Shown: positions 36,734-46,994 of the stretch, in pieces
Numbering within the stretch: position 1 is the first letter of the stretch
Layout: the number at the start of each line of letters is the position of its first letter
From: Natronoarchaeum philippinense
Lineage (GTDB): Archaea > Halobacteriota > Halobacteria > Halobacteriales > Natronoarchaeaceae
DNA: 64,000 bases
NCBI RefSeq assembly: GCF_900215575.1
Contig: NZ_OBEJ01000001.1
Location: forward strand, 1,068,588 to 1,132,587
Direction of reading: 5' to 3'
Translations under genes and position numbers: made by a program
Notes under the pieces: generated by a model
Told to the model about the DNA's origin: nothing
What the model saw: only the letters and a program-made list of their open reading frames with translations
Databases searched by the model: none

Positions 36734-37540
36734 TCAGTCGGCTGCGCGCCCGCTACCTGCGGCAAACGCCCGCGTGGCGTCGACGAGCGCTTTCCTGTAG
36801 TCGCTGGGGTCTGGATCGCGCTGGAGGTTCTTGAAGCGGCGCTTGAACGCCTCGGAGTCGATCGCCGGGGCGTCGCGGGCGGCTGCGTGCGCGAGGTCGT
36901 AGAGTCGGTGGTCGGACGACGCGAGGTCGTGTCGCTCGACCATCGCCAGCGCGAAGGCGGCGTTGACTGCCGTGATTTCGGGATCGGTGGCGGCCGTGAT
37001 CCGACGCGAATCTGGAGTCGACGAACGTTCGACGTGCCGGCCGCCGAACAGGCCCCAAGCAGTGGCGTCGCCCGCGGCATCGGGGCGATCGGCCAGCGCC
37101 GACGCGAGCTGGGACTCGAAAAACGAGACCAGTTTGTCCGACGGTCCCAGCGAGAGCGTGATGTCGTCGGCGTAGATGTCTTTCATGTGGTTGGCGATCT
37201 GGTAGCACTGGGTGAGCGTGTGACGTTCGACGCTTTCGCCCGCCAACGCGAGAAACAGCGCCTCCTCGGTCGACTGGACGTGAGAGGGGTGTTCCTCCTC
37301 GTTCCGGAGCATGTGAGCGAACTCGTGGACCGCGAGTTCGCGGGCCATCGCGCCGGTAGCGGCCTGTCGGGAGATGTTGAGCACGTGCTCGTCGTCGGTG
37401 TGCCCGGTCCAAGTACGCTCGTCGGGATTTTCCCTGATTCGGACCGTCACCGGCAGCGCCAGATCGTGCTCGGTCTCGAACAGGTCCCGGGCACTGAGAA
37501 AGGGGGCGGCCGGGCCGGTACCCTGAACGTGCAGTTCCAT
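36734..37540 (-). CDS. Putative zinc metallopeptidase-like protein (DUF5781-type)
   Basis: The 268-residue protein begins MELHVQGTGPAAPFLSARDL and has VHEFAHMLRNEEEHPSH near the middle: an HExxH zinc motif (HEFAH) with downstream His and Glu. The rest is helical and acidic. This fits a haloarchaeal family found beside EF-2 genes, perhaps DUF5781. Whether it cuts proteins is not known. ATG 37540 is chosen over an extended frame to 37702 whose extra residues are not conserved-looking. It lies between rps7 and EF-2 on the opposite strand. Confidence 0.65.
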   Translation of the reverse strand: MELHVQGTGPAAPFLSARDLFETEHDLALPVTVRIRENPDERTWTGHTDDEHVLNISRQAATGAMARELAVHEFAHMLRNEEEHPSHVQSTEEALFLALAGESVERHTLTQCYQIANHMKDIYADDITLSLGPSDKLVSFFESQLASALADRPDAAGDATAWGLFGGRHVERSSTPDSRRITAATDPEITAVNAAFALAMVERHDLASSDHRLYDLAHAAARDAPAIDSEAFKRRFKNLQRDPDPSDYRKALVDATRAFAAGSGRAAD

Positions 37541-37734
37541 GACTACATCTAGCAAGGCTCGAGGGAGTATTACTCTTGTGACCGTGTCAGGTTGTGCCAC
37601 GCACGTCTGCGGCGAGACGCCGCTACGAAACGCCGTCGTTCCGCTCCGCTCCACGACGTGCTTCGTGACCGCCTCACACGTTCGGCGGTCACGAAACAGC
37701 ACCCTTTTGACCCCGCTTGCGATAGGACACGGTA

Positions 37735-39921
37735 ATGGGTAGACGAAAGAAGATCGTCGAACAGTGCGAGCGACTGATGGACGAGCCGGAACAGATCCGG
37801 AACATCGCTATCGCCGCACACGTCGACCACGGTAAGACGACGCTGACAGACAACCTCCTCGCTGGCGCGGGCATGATCTCCGACGACACCGCAGGCGAGC
37901 AGCTTGCGATGGACACGGAGGAAGACGAGCAGGAACGCGGCATCACGATCGACGCCGCTAACGTCTCGATGACCCACGAGTACGAGGACACCGACTACCT
38001 CATCAACCTCATCGACACGCCGGGCCACGTCGACTTCGGTGGCGACGTGACCCGCGCGATGCGCGCCGTCGACGGTGCGCTCGTGGTCGTCGACGCCGTC
38101 GAGGGCGCCATGCCCCAGACGGAGACGGTGCTGCGGCAGGCCCTGCGCGAGGGCGTCAAGCCGACGCTGTTTATCAACAAGGTCGACCGCCTCATCTCGG
38201 AGCTCCAAGAGGGCCCCGAAGAGATGCAAAAGCGCCTGCTGTCGGTGATCAGCGAGGTCAACGAACTGATCCGCGGGATGACCGACGAGATGGACGACAT
38301 CGACGACTGGACGGTCTCCGTCGAGGACGGCACCGTCGGCTTCGGGTCCGCTCTCTACAAGTGGGGCGTCTCGATGCCCTCGATGCAGCGCACCGGGATG
38401 GACTTCGGCGACATCATGGAGCTCGAACGCAACGACAAGCGACAAGAGCTCCACGAGCGCACGCCCCTGTCGGACGTCGTGCTCGACATGGTCTGTGAGC
38501 ACTTCCCGAACCCTGTCGACGCTCAGCCCCGTCGTATTCCGCGCGTCTGGCGTGGCGACGCCGACTCGGATCTCGCCGAGGGCATGCGTCTGGTCGACGA
38601 GGACGGCGAAGTCGTCCTGATGGTCACCGACATCGGCGTCGACCCCCACGCGGGCGAGATCGCCGCCGGTCGTGTCTTCTCCGGAACGCTGGAGAAAGGT
38701 CAGGAGCTGTACGTCTCCGGGACCGCGGGCAAGAACCGCGTCCAGAGCGTCGGCATCTACATGGGCGGCGAGCGCGAGGAAGTGGACCGCGTCCCCGCCG
38801 GTAACATCGCCGCCGTCACCGGTCTCAAGGACGCCATCGCCGGCTCCACGGTGTCGAGCACCGAGATGACGCCGTTCGAGTCGATCGAGCACATCTCCGA
38901 GCCCGTCATCACGAAAGCCGTCGAGGCCAAGAACATGGACGACCTGCCCAAGCTCATCGAGACGCTGCGTCAGGTCTCCAAGGAGGACCCGACGATCCAG
39001 ATCGAGATCAACGAGGACACCGGCGAGCACCTCATCTCCGGGCAGGGCGAGCTCCACCTCGAAGTGATCGGTCAGCGCATCGAGCGCAATCAGGGTATCC
39101 CGATCAACACCGGCGAACCGATCGTCGTGTTCCGCGAGGCGCCCCAGACCGAGAGCCGCGAGGTCGAGGGCATCTCCCCGAACCGCCACAACCGCTTCTA
39201 CATCACCGTCCACCCGCTCAGCGACGAGCTGACCGAGACGATCAAGATGGGCGAAGCGTCGATGGACATGCCCGAGCAGGAGCGTCGTGAAGTGCTTCAG
39301 GACGCCGGCATGGACAAGGACACCTCCCAGAACGTCGAGCACATCCACGGGACGAACGTCCTGATCGACGACACGAAAGGTATCCAGCACCTCAACGAGA
39401 CGATGGAACTCGTCATCGAGGGGCTCGAGGACGCTCTCGACGACGGTCCGCTGGCCGCCGAGCCCGTCCAAGGCGCACTGCTGCGTCTTCACGACGCCAA
39501 GCTCCACGAGGACACCATCCACCGCGGTCCCGCGCAGGTCATCCCCGCGGTCCGCAACGCCGTCCACAACGCGCTGATCGACGCCGACATCAAGCTGCTC
39601 GAGCCGATCCAAGACGTCCGGATCGACGTGCCCAACGACTACATGGGCTCGGCGTCCGGCGAGATCCAAGGTCGTCGTGGCCGCGTCGACGACATGTACC
39701 AAGAAGGCGACCTGATGGTCGTCGAGGGCATCGCGCCCGTCGAGGAGATGATCGGGTTCGCCAGCGACATCCGCTCGGCGACCGAGGGGCGTGCCTCCTG
39801 GAACACCGAGAACGCAGGCTTCCAGGTCATGGCCGACAACCTCCAGCGCGAGCAGATCATGGAGATCCGCGAGCGCAAGGGCATGAAGCTCGAACTGCCC
39901 GAAGCGATCGACTACCTCTAA
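37735..39921 (+). CDS. fusA: Translation elongation factor EF-2
   Basis: The 728-residue GTPase has G1 AHVDHGKTT (28-36), switch [12 protein letters not shown] and NKVDR, followed by the five-domain EF-2 layout. The domain IV tip [15 protein letters not shown] contains the His that is normally modified to diphthamide. It drives ribosomal translocation. Its gene has its own promoter (a CCTTTTG run near 37703-37709). Confidence 0.97.
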   Translation: MGRRKKIVEQCERLMDEPEQIRNIAIAAHVDHGKTTLTDNLLAGAGMISDDTAGEQLAMDTEEDEQERGITIDAANVSMTHEYEDTDYLINLIDTPGHVDFGGDVTRAMRAVDGALVVVDAVEGAMPQTETVLRQALREGVKPTLFINKVDRLISELQEGPEEMQKRLLSVISEVNELIRGMTDEMDDIDDWTVSVEDGTVGFGSALYKWGVSMPSMQRTGMDFGDIMELERNDKRQELHERTPLSDVVLDMVCEHFPNPVDAQPRRIPRVWRGDADSDLAEGMRLVDEDGEVVLMVTDIGVDPHAGEIAAGRVFSGTLEKGQELYVSGTAGKNRVQSVGIYMGGEREEVDRVPAGNIAAVTGLKDAIAGSTVSSTEMTPFESIEHISEPVITKAVEAKNMDDLPKLIETLRQVSKEDPTIQIEINEDTGEHLISGQGELHLEVIGQRIERNQGIPINTGEPIVVFREAPQTESREVEGISPNRHNRFYITVHPLSDELTETIKMGEASMDMPEQERREVLQDAGMDKDTSQNVEHIHGTNVLIDDTKGIQHLNETMELVIEGLEDALDDGPLAAEPVQGALLRLHDAKLHEDTIHRGPAQVIPAVRNAVHNALIDADIKLLEPIQDVRIDVPNDYMGSASGEIQGRRGRVDDMYQEGDLMVVEGIAPVEEMIGFASDIRSATEGRASWNTENAGFQVMADNLQREQIMEIRERKGMKLELPEAIDYL

Positions 39922-40046
39922 GCCGTCGACGCTCTCTCCGTCTTTCTCCCGTTTTCGCGGTGCATAGCCGTGCGGCTGCCGCGCCCGTTTCGAGCAGTCA
40001 CTAACCGAGAGCCTTTTACGTCCGCGCCATCCAGCCACGAGGGGTC

Positions 40047-41162
40047 ATGAACGATATACGCACCGGTCTGAGCTACGGTGACGTGCTCCTCGTGCCGAAG
40101 CGCTCGCCAGTCGACAGCCGCAGCGACGTCGATCTCTCGACGACGCTGACGCCGAACGTCGAACTGGAGACGCCGCTGGTCTCGGCAGCGATGGACACGG
40201 TCACGGAAGCCGAACTGGCAATCGAACTCTCGCGCGCCGGCGGCATCGGCGTCCTGCACCGGTTCCTCGAACCCGACGAGCAGGCTGCACAGGTCGAGGA
40301 GGTTGGCGCGGCAGGCGAGCAGGTCGGCGCCGCGGTCGGCATCGACGAGGACTACGTCGCCCGGAGCGAGGCGCTGGTCGACTCCGGCGTCGACGCGCTC
40401 GTCATCGACGTCGCCCACGGACACATGGAGCGGACGATCGACGCCGTCGAGACGCTCGCAGAGACGTTCCCCGAGACGGATCTCGTCGCAGGCAACGTCG
40501 CAACGCCGGAAGGCGTCGAAGACCTCGCGGCCGCCGGCGCCGACTGCGTGAAAGTCGGTATCGGGCCGGGGTCGCACTGCACGACGCGGAAGGTCGCAGG
40601 CGCAGGCGTCCCGCAGCTAACCGCGGTCGACGACTGTGCCGACGCCGCCGAGGAGGCCGGCGTGACGATCTGTGCCGACGGCGGCATCCGCACGTCCGGC
40701 GACGCCGTCAAGGCCCTGATGGCTGGCGCCGACACCGTGATGCTCGGGAGCCTCTTCGCCGGCACCCGAGAGGCCCCCGGTGCAGTCGTCGAGGTCGACG
40801 GCGCACGATATAAACGGGCCCGAGGGATGGCGACGACCGCCGCCGCCGAGGAGCGCGACGACAAAGAGGAGAACGTCCGCGCCGACGAGGGCGTCGAGTC
40901 GCTGACGCCGTACAAAGGCGAGGTCGGCGATGTCGTCCAAGAGTTCTGTGCCGGCATCCAATCGGGGCTGTCCTACTGTGGCGGTCACACGATCACCGAC
41001 GCTCGCGCAAACGCCGAGTTCGTCCGCGTCGCCGCCAGCGCCAAAGAACGCGAAGGGTTCCACGCGGACCACGACTGGGAGGGCGTGAGCGTCGACAGCG
41101 AAGCGACCGAGTCGACGACGGACGGGTCGTCTACGACCGGCACAGCCCAAAGCGACGACTGA
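40047..41162 (+). CDS. IMP dehydrogenase/GMP reductase family protein without CBS domains
   Basis: The 371-residue (beta/alpha)8 protein has [35 protein letters not shown], the catalytic Cys loop [17 protein letters not shown] and [22 protein letters not shown]. The tandem CBS regulatory domains usually inserted near residue 100 are absent. The flap region [16 protein letters not shown] resembles IMPDH more than GMP reductase, but length alone does not separate them. The C-terminus is a Ser/Thr/Asp tail. Confidence 0.8.
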   Translation: MNDIRTGLSYGDVLLVPKRSPVDSRSDVDLSTTLTPNVELETPLVSAAMDTVTEAELAIELSRAGGIGVLHRFLEPDEQAAQVEEVGAAGEQVGAAVGIDEDYVARSEALVDSGVDALVIDVAHGHMERTIDAVETLAETFPETDLVAGNVATPEGVEDLAAAGADCVKVGIGPGSHCTTRKVAGAGVPQLTAVDDCADAAEEAGVTICADGGIRTSGDAVKALMAGADTVMLGSLFAGTREAPGAVVEVDGARYKRARGMATTAAAEERDDKEENVRADEGVESLTPYKGEVGDVVQEFCAGIQSGLSYCGGHTITDARANAEFVRVAASAKEREGFHADHDWEGVSVDSEATESTTDGSSTTGTAQSDD

Positions 41163-41286
41163 TGACAGAAGACGGCGACCCGACGCGTGCACGGATCGAA
41201 TAACCGAGTTCTTATACCTCCCACCCGTCATGGACGGGTATGACCACGGTCGCCGCACAGACGACGCCGGAGGTGTTCGGGCGCGC

Positions 41287-41856
41287 ATGAGCGACGAAGA
41301 GGAAGACGAGGGTGCGCCCAGCACCGACGGCGGCGAAGACCTGCAGGCGTACACCATCCGGCTCGAACTCGTCGACGAGCCGGGCGAACTGCTCAACGCG
41401 TTAGAACCGATCTCCGAACGCGGTGGGAATCTCCTGTCGATCTTCCACGAACGTGGCAACCTCACGCCACGCGGCCACATCCCCGTCGAAGTCGACATCG
41501 AGTCGCCCCCGGATCGGTTCGAGGAGATCGTCGCCGCGCTTCGGGACGCCGGGATCAACGTCATTCAGGCCGGCGCAGAACGCTACAGCGAGGAGTTGAC
41601 GGTGCTGCTCGTGGGCCATCTGATCGACACTGACCTCTCAGATAGCCTCCGACGGTTCCAGCAGTGCTCGCAGGCGTCGGTTGTCGACATGTCGCTGTCG
41701 GCGCCCGAAGGAACCGAGGAAATGTCGAGCGCGCGTCTTCGACTGGCGACCGAGGCCGACCGGGCCGAGCAAGTGCTCGAAACGATCCGCGAGATCGCCG
41801 CAGACAAGGACATCCGCGTGATCGAGCCACAGCTACCTACGGAGGGATCCCAATGA
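41287..41856 (+). CDS. ACT-domain amino-acid-binding protein paired with homoserine dehydrogenase
   Basis: The 189-residue protein has an acidic leader, then an ACT domain starting YTIRLELVDEPGELLNALEPI and a second ACT-like half from SEELTVLLVGHL. It overlaps the hom start by four bases (ATGA). Fused bacterial homoserine dehydrogenases carry an ACT domain that senses threonine; here it is a separate polypeptide, so it probably provides feedback control. ATG 41287 is preferred over 41230. Confidence 0.78.
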   Translation: MSDEEEDEGAPSTDGGEDLQAYTIRLELVDEPGELLNALEPISERGGNLLSIFHERGNLTPRGHIPVEVDIESPPDRFEEIVAALRDAGINVIQAGAERYSEELTVLLVGHLIDTDLSDSLRRFQQCSQASVVDMSLSAPEGTEEMSSARLRLATEADRAEQVLETIREIAADKDIRVIEPQLPTEGSQ

Positions 41857-42809
41857 AACTCGCAATTCTCGGCGCCGGTGCAGTCGGTGGATCGGTCGCA
41901 GAACTCGCTGGCGGATACGGCCACGAGATCGTCGCTCTCGCGGATTCGAGCAGCGCGGTCGTCGACGAGGACGGCGTCGACACCGCGGCGGCACTCGACC
42001 GCAAGGCTGCAAACGGTGCGGTCGGCGGCGACGATCCCGCCGACGCGCTTGCAGCGGACTACGACGCGCTCGTCGAGGCGACGCCGACGACGCTCGGCGA
42101 CGCCCAGCCCGGGTTCGATCACGTCGCGGCGGCGTTGGAGCGCGATCGCCACGTCGTGCTAGCCAACAAGGGACCCGTCGCCGAACGCTACGGTGAGGTC
42201 ATGGCACTGGCCGACGACAGCGCCGGCGAGGTGCTGTTCGAGGCGACCGTCGGCGGCGCGATTCCGGTGCTCTCGACGATCTCCGACTTTGGCGCCGGCC
42301 AGATCACCGCCGCCCGGGGCGTTCTCAATGGGACGGCGAACTTCATTCTCTCGCGGATGGCCGCCGAAGGGTTGGATTACGAGCACGTCCTCGCGGAGGC
42401 CCAAGATCTGGGCGTCGCAGAGGCCGATCCGACCTTCGACGTGGACGGCACCGACGCCGCACTGAAGTGCGTGATCCTCTCGAACGTGCTATCGCGGGGC
42501 GAGCGCGAGTACGCTCTCGAGGACGCCGCTGTCGAGGGAATCGAGGAGATTCCCGGGACTGCGCTGGAGTTGGCCGCCGAGGACAATCGGACGATCCGGC
42601 TTATCGGCGAGGCGACGCCCGACGGCGTCACCGTCGGCCCGAAACTGGTGCCCAAGAACAGCGCGCTGGCGGTCACGGGTACGCGCAACATCGTCCAGTT
42701 CGAGACCGAACACGCCGGCCAGCTGAACGTGAGTGGTCGGGGTGCCGGTGGACCTGAGACCGCGTCGGCGGTGCTGGCTGACGTTGGTCGGTTGCCGCCG
42801 CTGGAGTAG
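41853..42809 (+). CDS. hom: Homoserine dehydrogenase
   Basis: The 318-residue protein has an NAD(P) fold start MKLAILGAGAVGGSVAELA and the catalytic region FEATVGGAIPVLSTISD, GVLNGTANFILSRMAAEG, and DLGVAEADPTFDVDGTDAALK, all diagnostic of homoserine dehydrogenase. It reduces aspartate semialdehyde to homoserine for threonine and methionine. It has no C-terminal ACT domain, which is supplied by the overlapping upstream gene. Confidence 0.92.
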   Translation: MKLAILGAGAVGGSVAELAGGYGHEIVALADSSSAVVDEDGVDTAAALDRKAANGAVGGDDPADALAADYDALVEATPTTLGDAQPGFDHVAAALERDRHVVLANKGPVAERYGEVMALADDSAGEVLFEATVGGAIPVLSTISDFGAGQITAARGVLNGTANFILSRMAAEGLDYEHVLAEAQDLGVAEADPTFDVDGTDAALKCVILSNVLSRGEREYALEDAAVEGIEEIPGTALELAAEDNRTIRLIGEATPDGVTVGPKLVPKNSALAVTGTRNIVQFETEHAGQLNVSGRGAGGPETASAVLADVGRLPPLE

Positions 42810-43137
42810 GCTGCACGTAGCAGCAGAGCGGATCATTTTGCTGTACGACCGACACACAACAGCGCCGAAACAGCCGCGGCTCAAGTTGGCAATGTCACGT
42901 TCTCAATGCGGACCGCAGCGCGTACGACGTTTGTCATGACCGACTTGTCCGGCCGAGTAGCTGCCCGGTTCCATCCCGGTGCAGAACGTTCGCTGAGATG
43001 CGCGACCGGGGCATCGGGCGTGTGAGAGACACACAAACCGCAAGAAGGCGCCGGGGGTGGGGGAACACCGTATCGAAATGGTTTTAACCGCCTCGCGGCA
43101 AAGAGACGGATATAGCGCCTCTGCGCGTGAGATACCA
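42810..43137 (+). promoter_or_regulatory. Upstream region of the EF-1A gene
   Basis: No gene is seen in these 328 bases. GGTTTTAACC (43080-43089) is the best TATA-like element, about 50 bases before the ATG at 43138, so the mRNA probably carries a short leader. A GGGGGTGGGGG-like run precedes it. Confidence 0.45.
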
Positions 43138-44403
43138 ATGAGCGACGAACAACATCAGAACTTGGCCATCATCGGCCACGTTGACCACGGTAAGAGCACG
43201 CTCGTCGGGCGACTCCTGTACGAGACAGGATCTGTCCCGGAGCACGTCATCGAACAGCACAAGGAAGAAGCCGAGGAGAAGGGCAAGGGTGGCTTCGAGT
43301 TCGCCTACGTCATGGACAACCTCGCTGAGGAGCGAGAGCGCGGTGTAACCATCGACATCGCCCACCAAGAGTTCAGCACGGACGCCTACGACTTCACCAT
43401 CGTCGACTGTCCCGGCCACCGTGACTTCGTGAAGAACATGATCACGGGCGCGTCCCAGGCCGACAACGCAGTCCTCGTCGTCGCGGCAGACGACGGCGTC
43501 GCACCCCAGACCCAAGAGCACGTCTTCCTGGCCCGTACGCTTGGGATCGACGAGCTGATCGTCGGCGTCAACAAGATGGACCTCGTCGACTACGAGGAAT
43601 CCAGCTACAAGGAGGTCGTCTCCGAGGTTTCGGACCTGTTCAAGCAGGTTCAGTTCAACTCGGACGACGCTTCCTTCATCCCGATTTCGGCCTTCGAGGG
43701 CGACAACATCGCCGAGGAGTCCGACAACACGCCCTGGTACGACGGCGAGATCCTGCTCGAGGCCCTCAACGACCTCAAGCCCCCGGAGCCGCCGACGGAC
43801 GCGCCGCTCCGACTCCCGATTCAGGACGTCTACACCATCTCCGGTATCGGTACCGTCCCCGTCGGACGTGTCGAGACCGGCATCCTGAACACCGGCGACA
43901 ACGTCTCGTTCCAGCCCAGCGACGTGGGCGGCGAGGTCAAGACGGTCGAGATGCACCACGAAGAGGTGCCCAAGGCCGAGCCCGGTGACAACGTCGGATT
44001 CAACGTCCGCGGCATCGGCAAGGACGACATCCGCCGTGGCGACGTCTGTGGCCCCGCCGAGGAGCCGCCGTCGGTCGCCGAGACGTTCCAGGCACAGGTC
44101 GTCGTCATGCAGCACCCCAGCGTGATCACGTCCGGTTACACGCCGGTCTTCCACGCCCACACCGCACAGGTCGCCTGTACGATCGAGTCCATCGACAAGA
44201 AGATGGACCCCTCCAGCGGCGAGGTCGCCGAGGAGAACCCCGACTTCATCCAGTCGGGCGACGCTGCGGTCGTCACCGTGCGCCCGCAAAAGCCCCTCAG
44301 CATCGAGCCGTCCTCCGAGATTCCGGAGCTCGGTTCCTTCGCCATCCGCGACATGGGTCAGACCATCGCGGCCGGCAAGGTCCTGAGCGTCAACGAGAAG
44401 TAA
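43138..44403 (+). CDS. tuf: Translation elongation factor EF-1 alpha
   Basis: The 421-residue GTPase has G1 GHVDHGKS (13-20), G3 DCPGHRDF and G4 NKMD, then two beta-barrel domains, and ends KVLSVNEK. It delivers aminoacyl-tRNA to the ribosome. Met 43138 gives the standard N terminus [10 protein letters not shown]. rps10 follows after one base. Confidence 0.97.
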   Translation: MSDEQHQNLAIIGHVDHGKSTLVGRLLYETGSVPEHVIEQHKEEAEEKGKGGFEFAYVMDNLAEERERGVTIDIAHQEFSTDAYDFTIVDCPGHRDFVKNMITGASQADNAVLVVAADDGVAPQTQEHVFLARTLGIDELIVGVNKMDLVDYEESSYKEVVSEVSDLFKQVQFNSDDASFIPISAFEGDNIAEESDNTPWYDGEILLEALNDLKPPEPPTDAPLRLPIQDVYTISGIGTVPVGRVETGILNTGDNVSFQPSDVGGEVKTVEMHHEEVPKAEPGDNVGFNVRGIGKDDIRRGDVCGPAEEPPSVAETFQAQVVVMQHPSVITSGYTPVFHAHTAQVACTIESIDKKMDPSSGEVAEENPDFIQSGDAAVVTVRPQKPLSIEPSSEIPELGSFAIRDMGQTIAAGKVLSVNEK

Positions 44404-44404
44404 G

Positions 44405-44713
44405 ATGCAACAGGCACGAGTCCGCCTCGCGGGGACCAACCCCGAGGACCTCGACGATATCACCGAGGATGTCCGCGAAATCGCGGACAAGACCGGCGTC
44501 GCGCTGTCGGGCCCGATTCCGCTCCCGACCAAGACGCTGGAGATCCCGGCCCGGAAGTCCCCCGACGGAGAGGGGACGGCCACCTGGGAGCACTGGGAGA
44601 TGCGCGTCCACAAGCGTCTGATCGATCTGGACGCCGACGAGCGCGCGCTCCGTCAGCTCATGCGGATTCAGGTGCCCAACGACGTCAGCATCGAGATCGT
44701 CCTCGAGGACTGA
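44405..44713 (+). CDS. rps10: 30S ribosomal protein S10
   Basis: The 102-residue protein matches archaeal S10 (uS10): [54 protein letters not shown]. It is cotranscribed with EF-1A, as is usual in archaea. Confidence 0.97.
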   Translation: MQQARVRLAGTNPEDLDDITEDVREIADKTGVALSGPIPLPTKTLEIPARKSPDGEGTATWEHWEMRVHKRLIDLDADERALRQLMRIQVPNDVSIEIVLED

Positions 44714-44875
44714 AGCGACGGGTGCTCGCACGCCTCTCGCAGGCTGTGCGTCGCCGTCGCCATCCACGCGTTCGATCTCGGCGTCGTTTTCGCTACGACC
44801 GGTAGCGACTGCGACGCGGAACCGATCTCGCTCGACTCACGTTTCTCCGATCGTTTTTGTAACTCGCTCTCCTAG

Positions 44876-45514
44876 ATGCGGTACATGCGAACCAGTCCGA
44901 CGATCGAGACGCTTGGTGTCTTCGCGGTCGTGTTTGCTCTCCAGCAAACGCTCACGCTCGTCGACGCCGGGCTGTCATTCGCACTGTTCGTCCTCTCGGC
45001 GCCGCTGGACGTGCGACCTTGGACGGTCGTGACGAGTGTCTACGCCCATACAGGCTGGCAACATCTCCTCTCAAATTCGATCGCACTGGCACTGGTCGGG
45101 TTCGCGCTCGAACGCCGGACGACACGCTGGCGGTTTCACACGTTTTTCATCGTCACAGGTGCAATCGCAGGCATCTTTCAGGTCGTGTTCAATCGGCTGC
45201 TGTTACAGCTCGGGCTTGTCGAACACCAAGCGCTCGTGCTCGGCGCCAGCGGGGCCGTCTTCGCACTGTTCGGGTACGTGATCGCTGGAAACCGACTCAC
45301 GGGCGGGCTGCTCGACCGGATCGGCCTCGATCCACGCTGGCAGGCGTTGCTGTTCGGAGTTGCTGCCGTGCTCGTCACGCTAGCGACGGCTGCACCGGGC
45401 ATCGCGCTGGTCGCTCACTTTGTCGGCGTCCTCCTCGGGTTCGCGGCCGGACGGATGAATCTATTGCGTCCGACCGATCCCGAGCCTGATACACCACCGA
45501 TGCCGGAGTACTAA
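44876..45514 (+). CDS. Rhomboid family intramembrane serine protease
   Basis: The 212-residue protein has six hydrophobic segments. The catalytic Ser lies in LVLGASGAVFALFGYV (GASG), the catalytic His in ALVAHFVGVLLGFAAGR, and an upstream H-x-x-x-N-like WQHLLSNSIAL helix is present. It cleaves membrane proteins within the bilayer; substrates are unknown. Met 44885 is an alternative start. It is the last host protein gene before the tRNA that hosts the provirus. Confidence 0.82.
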   Translation: MRYMRTSPTIETLGVFAVVFALQQTLTLVDAGLSFALFVLSAPLDVRPWTVVTSVYAHTGWQHLLSNSIALALVGFALERRTTRWRFHTFFIVTGAIAGIFQVVFNRLLLQLGLVEHQALVLGASGAVFALFGYVIAGNRLTGGLLDRIGLDPRWQALLFGVAAVLVTLATAAPGIALVAHFVGVLLGFAAGRMNLLRPTDPEPDTPPMPEY

Positions 45515-45591
45515 CGCCGTGGGAAGCACTCGCGCTCGTTCGGCGAAACGCAAGCCTGAAATACCGCCCGCGGGTTATACGTTGATGTCGC

Positions 45592-45663
45592 GGGCTCGTA
45601 GATCAGTGGCAGATCGCTTCCTTCGCAAGGAAGAGGCCCCGGGTTCAAATCCCGGCGAGTCCA
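45592..45663 (+). tRNA. tRNA-Ala (CGC), provirus integration target
   Basis: The gene reads GGGCTCG (acceptor) to CGAGTCCA, with anticodon stem CTTCC-TTCGCAA-GGAAG, hence anticodon CGC. The G3-U70 pair that identifies tRNA-Ala is present. The T-arm is CCGGG-TTCAAAT-CCCGG. Its 3' 16 bases lie inside the direct repeat that bounds the provirus, so integration leaves the tRNA intact. Confidence 0.95.
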
Positions 45664-45716
45664 TCCCGATTTTGGTGTCTGTCGAAGTATTGCCGTAGCG
45701 CCCGCTCTCGGCGCTG
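45648..45716. repeat. Left attachment repeat (att)
   Basis: The 69-base segment contains the 3' end of tRNA-Ala and 53 bases beyond. The copy at 60648-60716 matches it at all but one position (45655 G, 60655 A). The last 61 bases match perfectly. Confidence 0.93.
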
Positions 45717-45806
45717 ATACCGTATTCTACAACCCCACCTACGCCCGTAGAAACCCGTCTCGAAATCGAGTGATTGCGGGCGCGGGATTCGCCCCGGCGC
45801 TGTCGG

Positions 45807-45818
45807 GCGATTTAATCG
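45807..45818 (+). promoter_or_regulatory. TATA-like element of the rightward provirus operon
   Basis: GCGATTTAATCG lies 23-34 bases before the ATG at 45841, the spacing of a leaderless promoter. Confidence 0.5.
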
Positions 45819-45840
45819 AAGGTTTCCGGGGGTGGTCGGC

Positions 45841-46083
45841 ATGACGATCGCCCCGTGGTCGGCACCGACCAGTACCGACTGCCTCCACTGCGAGGCCCAC
45901 GTTTCGAGCGACTTCCGGCGCGTCTACGGCGACGCCGACGACCGCGCCCATCGTTGCCCACGGTGCGATACGTGGGTCCGGCTGCAGGAGGGAAGCGGCG
46001 CCGGACTCGACGTACCGACGCCCGATCCTGAAACGTCGCTCGGCCGCCATGGCGGCGATTCGGCCGAGGGGTGGTCGGCGTGA
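45841..46083 (+). CDS. Small zinc-finger protein, provirus
   Basis: The 80-residue protein has two Cys pairs, CLHC and CPRC, about 25 residues apart, followed by a Gly/Pro-rich tail. It resembles small haloviral zinc-ribbon proteins of unknown role. ATG 45841 is chosen because of the TATA element upstream. Its stop overlaps the next start (GTGA), so it opens a chain of coupled genes. Confidence 0.65.
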   Translation: MTIAPWSAPTSTDCLHCEAHVSSDFRRVYGDADDRAHRCPRCDTWVRLQEGSGAGLDVPTPDPETSLGRHGGDSAEGWSA

Positions 46084-46238
46084 CGCCCACAGACGAGACT
46101 GCGTGTGAAGCCTGCGGATCGACGCCCGCCCACGAGCGTCCCACAATGGGGCTGTGGCTGTGTGAAGGCTGCCACGACGCCGGCGTCCGGGCGTATCTTG
46201 ACGCGACAGTCGGCCGATCAGGAGGTGACGGGCAGTGA
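46080..46238 (+). CDS. 52-residue zinc-finger protein, provirus
   Basis: The short frame begins with GTG at 46080 and encodes a protein with CEACG and CEGCH, a likely zinc knuckle. It overlaps the genes on both sides by GTGA. The sequence GGAGGTGA at 46221-46228 inside it is a strong ribosome-binding site for the next gene. Function unknown. Confidence 0.6.
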   Translation: MTPTDETACEACGSTPAHERPTMGLWLCEGCHDAGVRAYLDATVGRSGGDGQ

Positions 46239-46738
46239 GTTCGCAGTCGCGGACGGCCAGCTCGAAACGCGCGGGCGAGCGCGCCGAAGGGAACGTGATC
46301 GACGCCGTGCCCGAGCTGGCGCACCTGCCGGATACCGAGGTCGAGCACGTCGACGCCGAGGTCGAGACTGCGATCTCGCCCCGGCCCGCCCTGCCGACCG
46401 TTGCGCTGCCGGTGGTCGAACAGGGAACGCTCGTCGAGATCAAGAGCGCGATGGTCCGCCTCGACAGCGGTGGGCATGGGCGCTTCTACCTTCGGCGTGA
46501 ACAGCACAAGGCAGTCCTCGACGCTGAAGGCGTCTACCTGTTCGCCGTCTGCGAGCCGACGCCCGACCGCGCGATTCTCGCACTGAAGTTCGTCCCAGCA
46601 ACCTCGATCGACGACGTAGTGAGTTCGTGGCGTCGCGCCGGTCCCGATCGGCCGGAGTACACACAGTTGCGCTGGGGTCGAATCTTCGACGCCGACGAGA
46701 TCGGCGCCGCTGCTGGAGGTGATCGGCGTGGCGAGTGA
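46235..46738 (+). CDS. PD-(D/E)XK nuclease-like protein, provirus copy A
   Basis: The 167-residue protein has a disordered start and a core TLVEIKSAMVRLDSGGHGRF (the E-x-K of a nuclease-like fold), then REQHKAVLDAEGVYLFAV and a late W. The same core occurs in the protein encoded at 49978-50367. The fold suggests DNA cleavage, perhaps a resolvase-type role in replication, but the first acidic residues are not certain. The GTG start overlaps the previous gene and has a GGAGGTGA ribosome site. Confidence 0.6.
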   Translation: MSSQSRTASSKRAGERAEGNVIDAVPELAHLPDTEVEHVDAEVETAISPRPALPTVALPVVEQGTLVEIKSAMVRLDSGGHGRFYLRREQHKAVLDAEGVYLFAVCEPTPDRAILALKFVPATSIDDVVSSWRRAGPDRPEYTQLRWGRIFDADEIGAAAGGDRRGE

Positions 46739-46994
46739 GCCGTCCGACCGCAATCGCGCCGCTGAGTTCGACGCGCCCGAGGCTGGCGAGCGCGGTATCC
46801 CCTTCGACGCGGTCTGTACCGGCTGTGGACAGGTCCGGGTGAAGCGGGCCGACGAGGATCCGGACAACCCCACGTCGTTCAAGCACGTCTGCCACAAGTG
46901 CCAGAAGTCGACGTGGTGGAACCCGATCCGGACACTGACCGGCCTGATGCGCCAGAACGGCCATCCAGCGGTTGAGGGCGGTGATCGGTCGTGA
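46728..46994 (+). CDS. 88-residue zinc-binding protein, provirus
   Basis: The protein has CTGCG and CHKCQ separated by about 25 residues, a zinc-ribbon pattern. GTG 46728 is preferred to GTG 46719 because GGAGGT at 46715-46720 gives an ideal ribosome-binding spacing of seven bases. It overlaps the previous gene and the following replication gene. Confidence 0.6.
   Translation: MASEPSDRNRAAEFDAPEAGERGIPFDAVCTGCGQVRVKRADEDPDNPTSFKHVCHKCQKSTWWNPIRTLTGLMRQNGHPAVEGGDRS

Noticed and set aside
37541-37702. Extension of the metallopeptidase-like frame toward EF-2
   Set aside because: It reads into the EF-2 promoter region and lacks conserved character; Met 37540 gives a compact domain.
42969-42984. 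T-arm-like CCCGGTTCCATCCCGG in the gap before EF-1A
   Set aside because: The surrounding bases do not fold into acceptor, D and anticodon arms, so it is not a tRNA.
43057-43137. Longer N terminus of EF-1A
   Set aside because: The extension overlaps the promoter element GGTTTTAACC and is absent from the standard family start MSDEQH.
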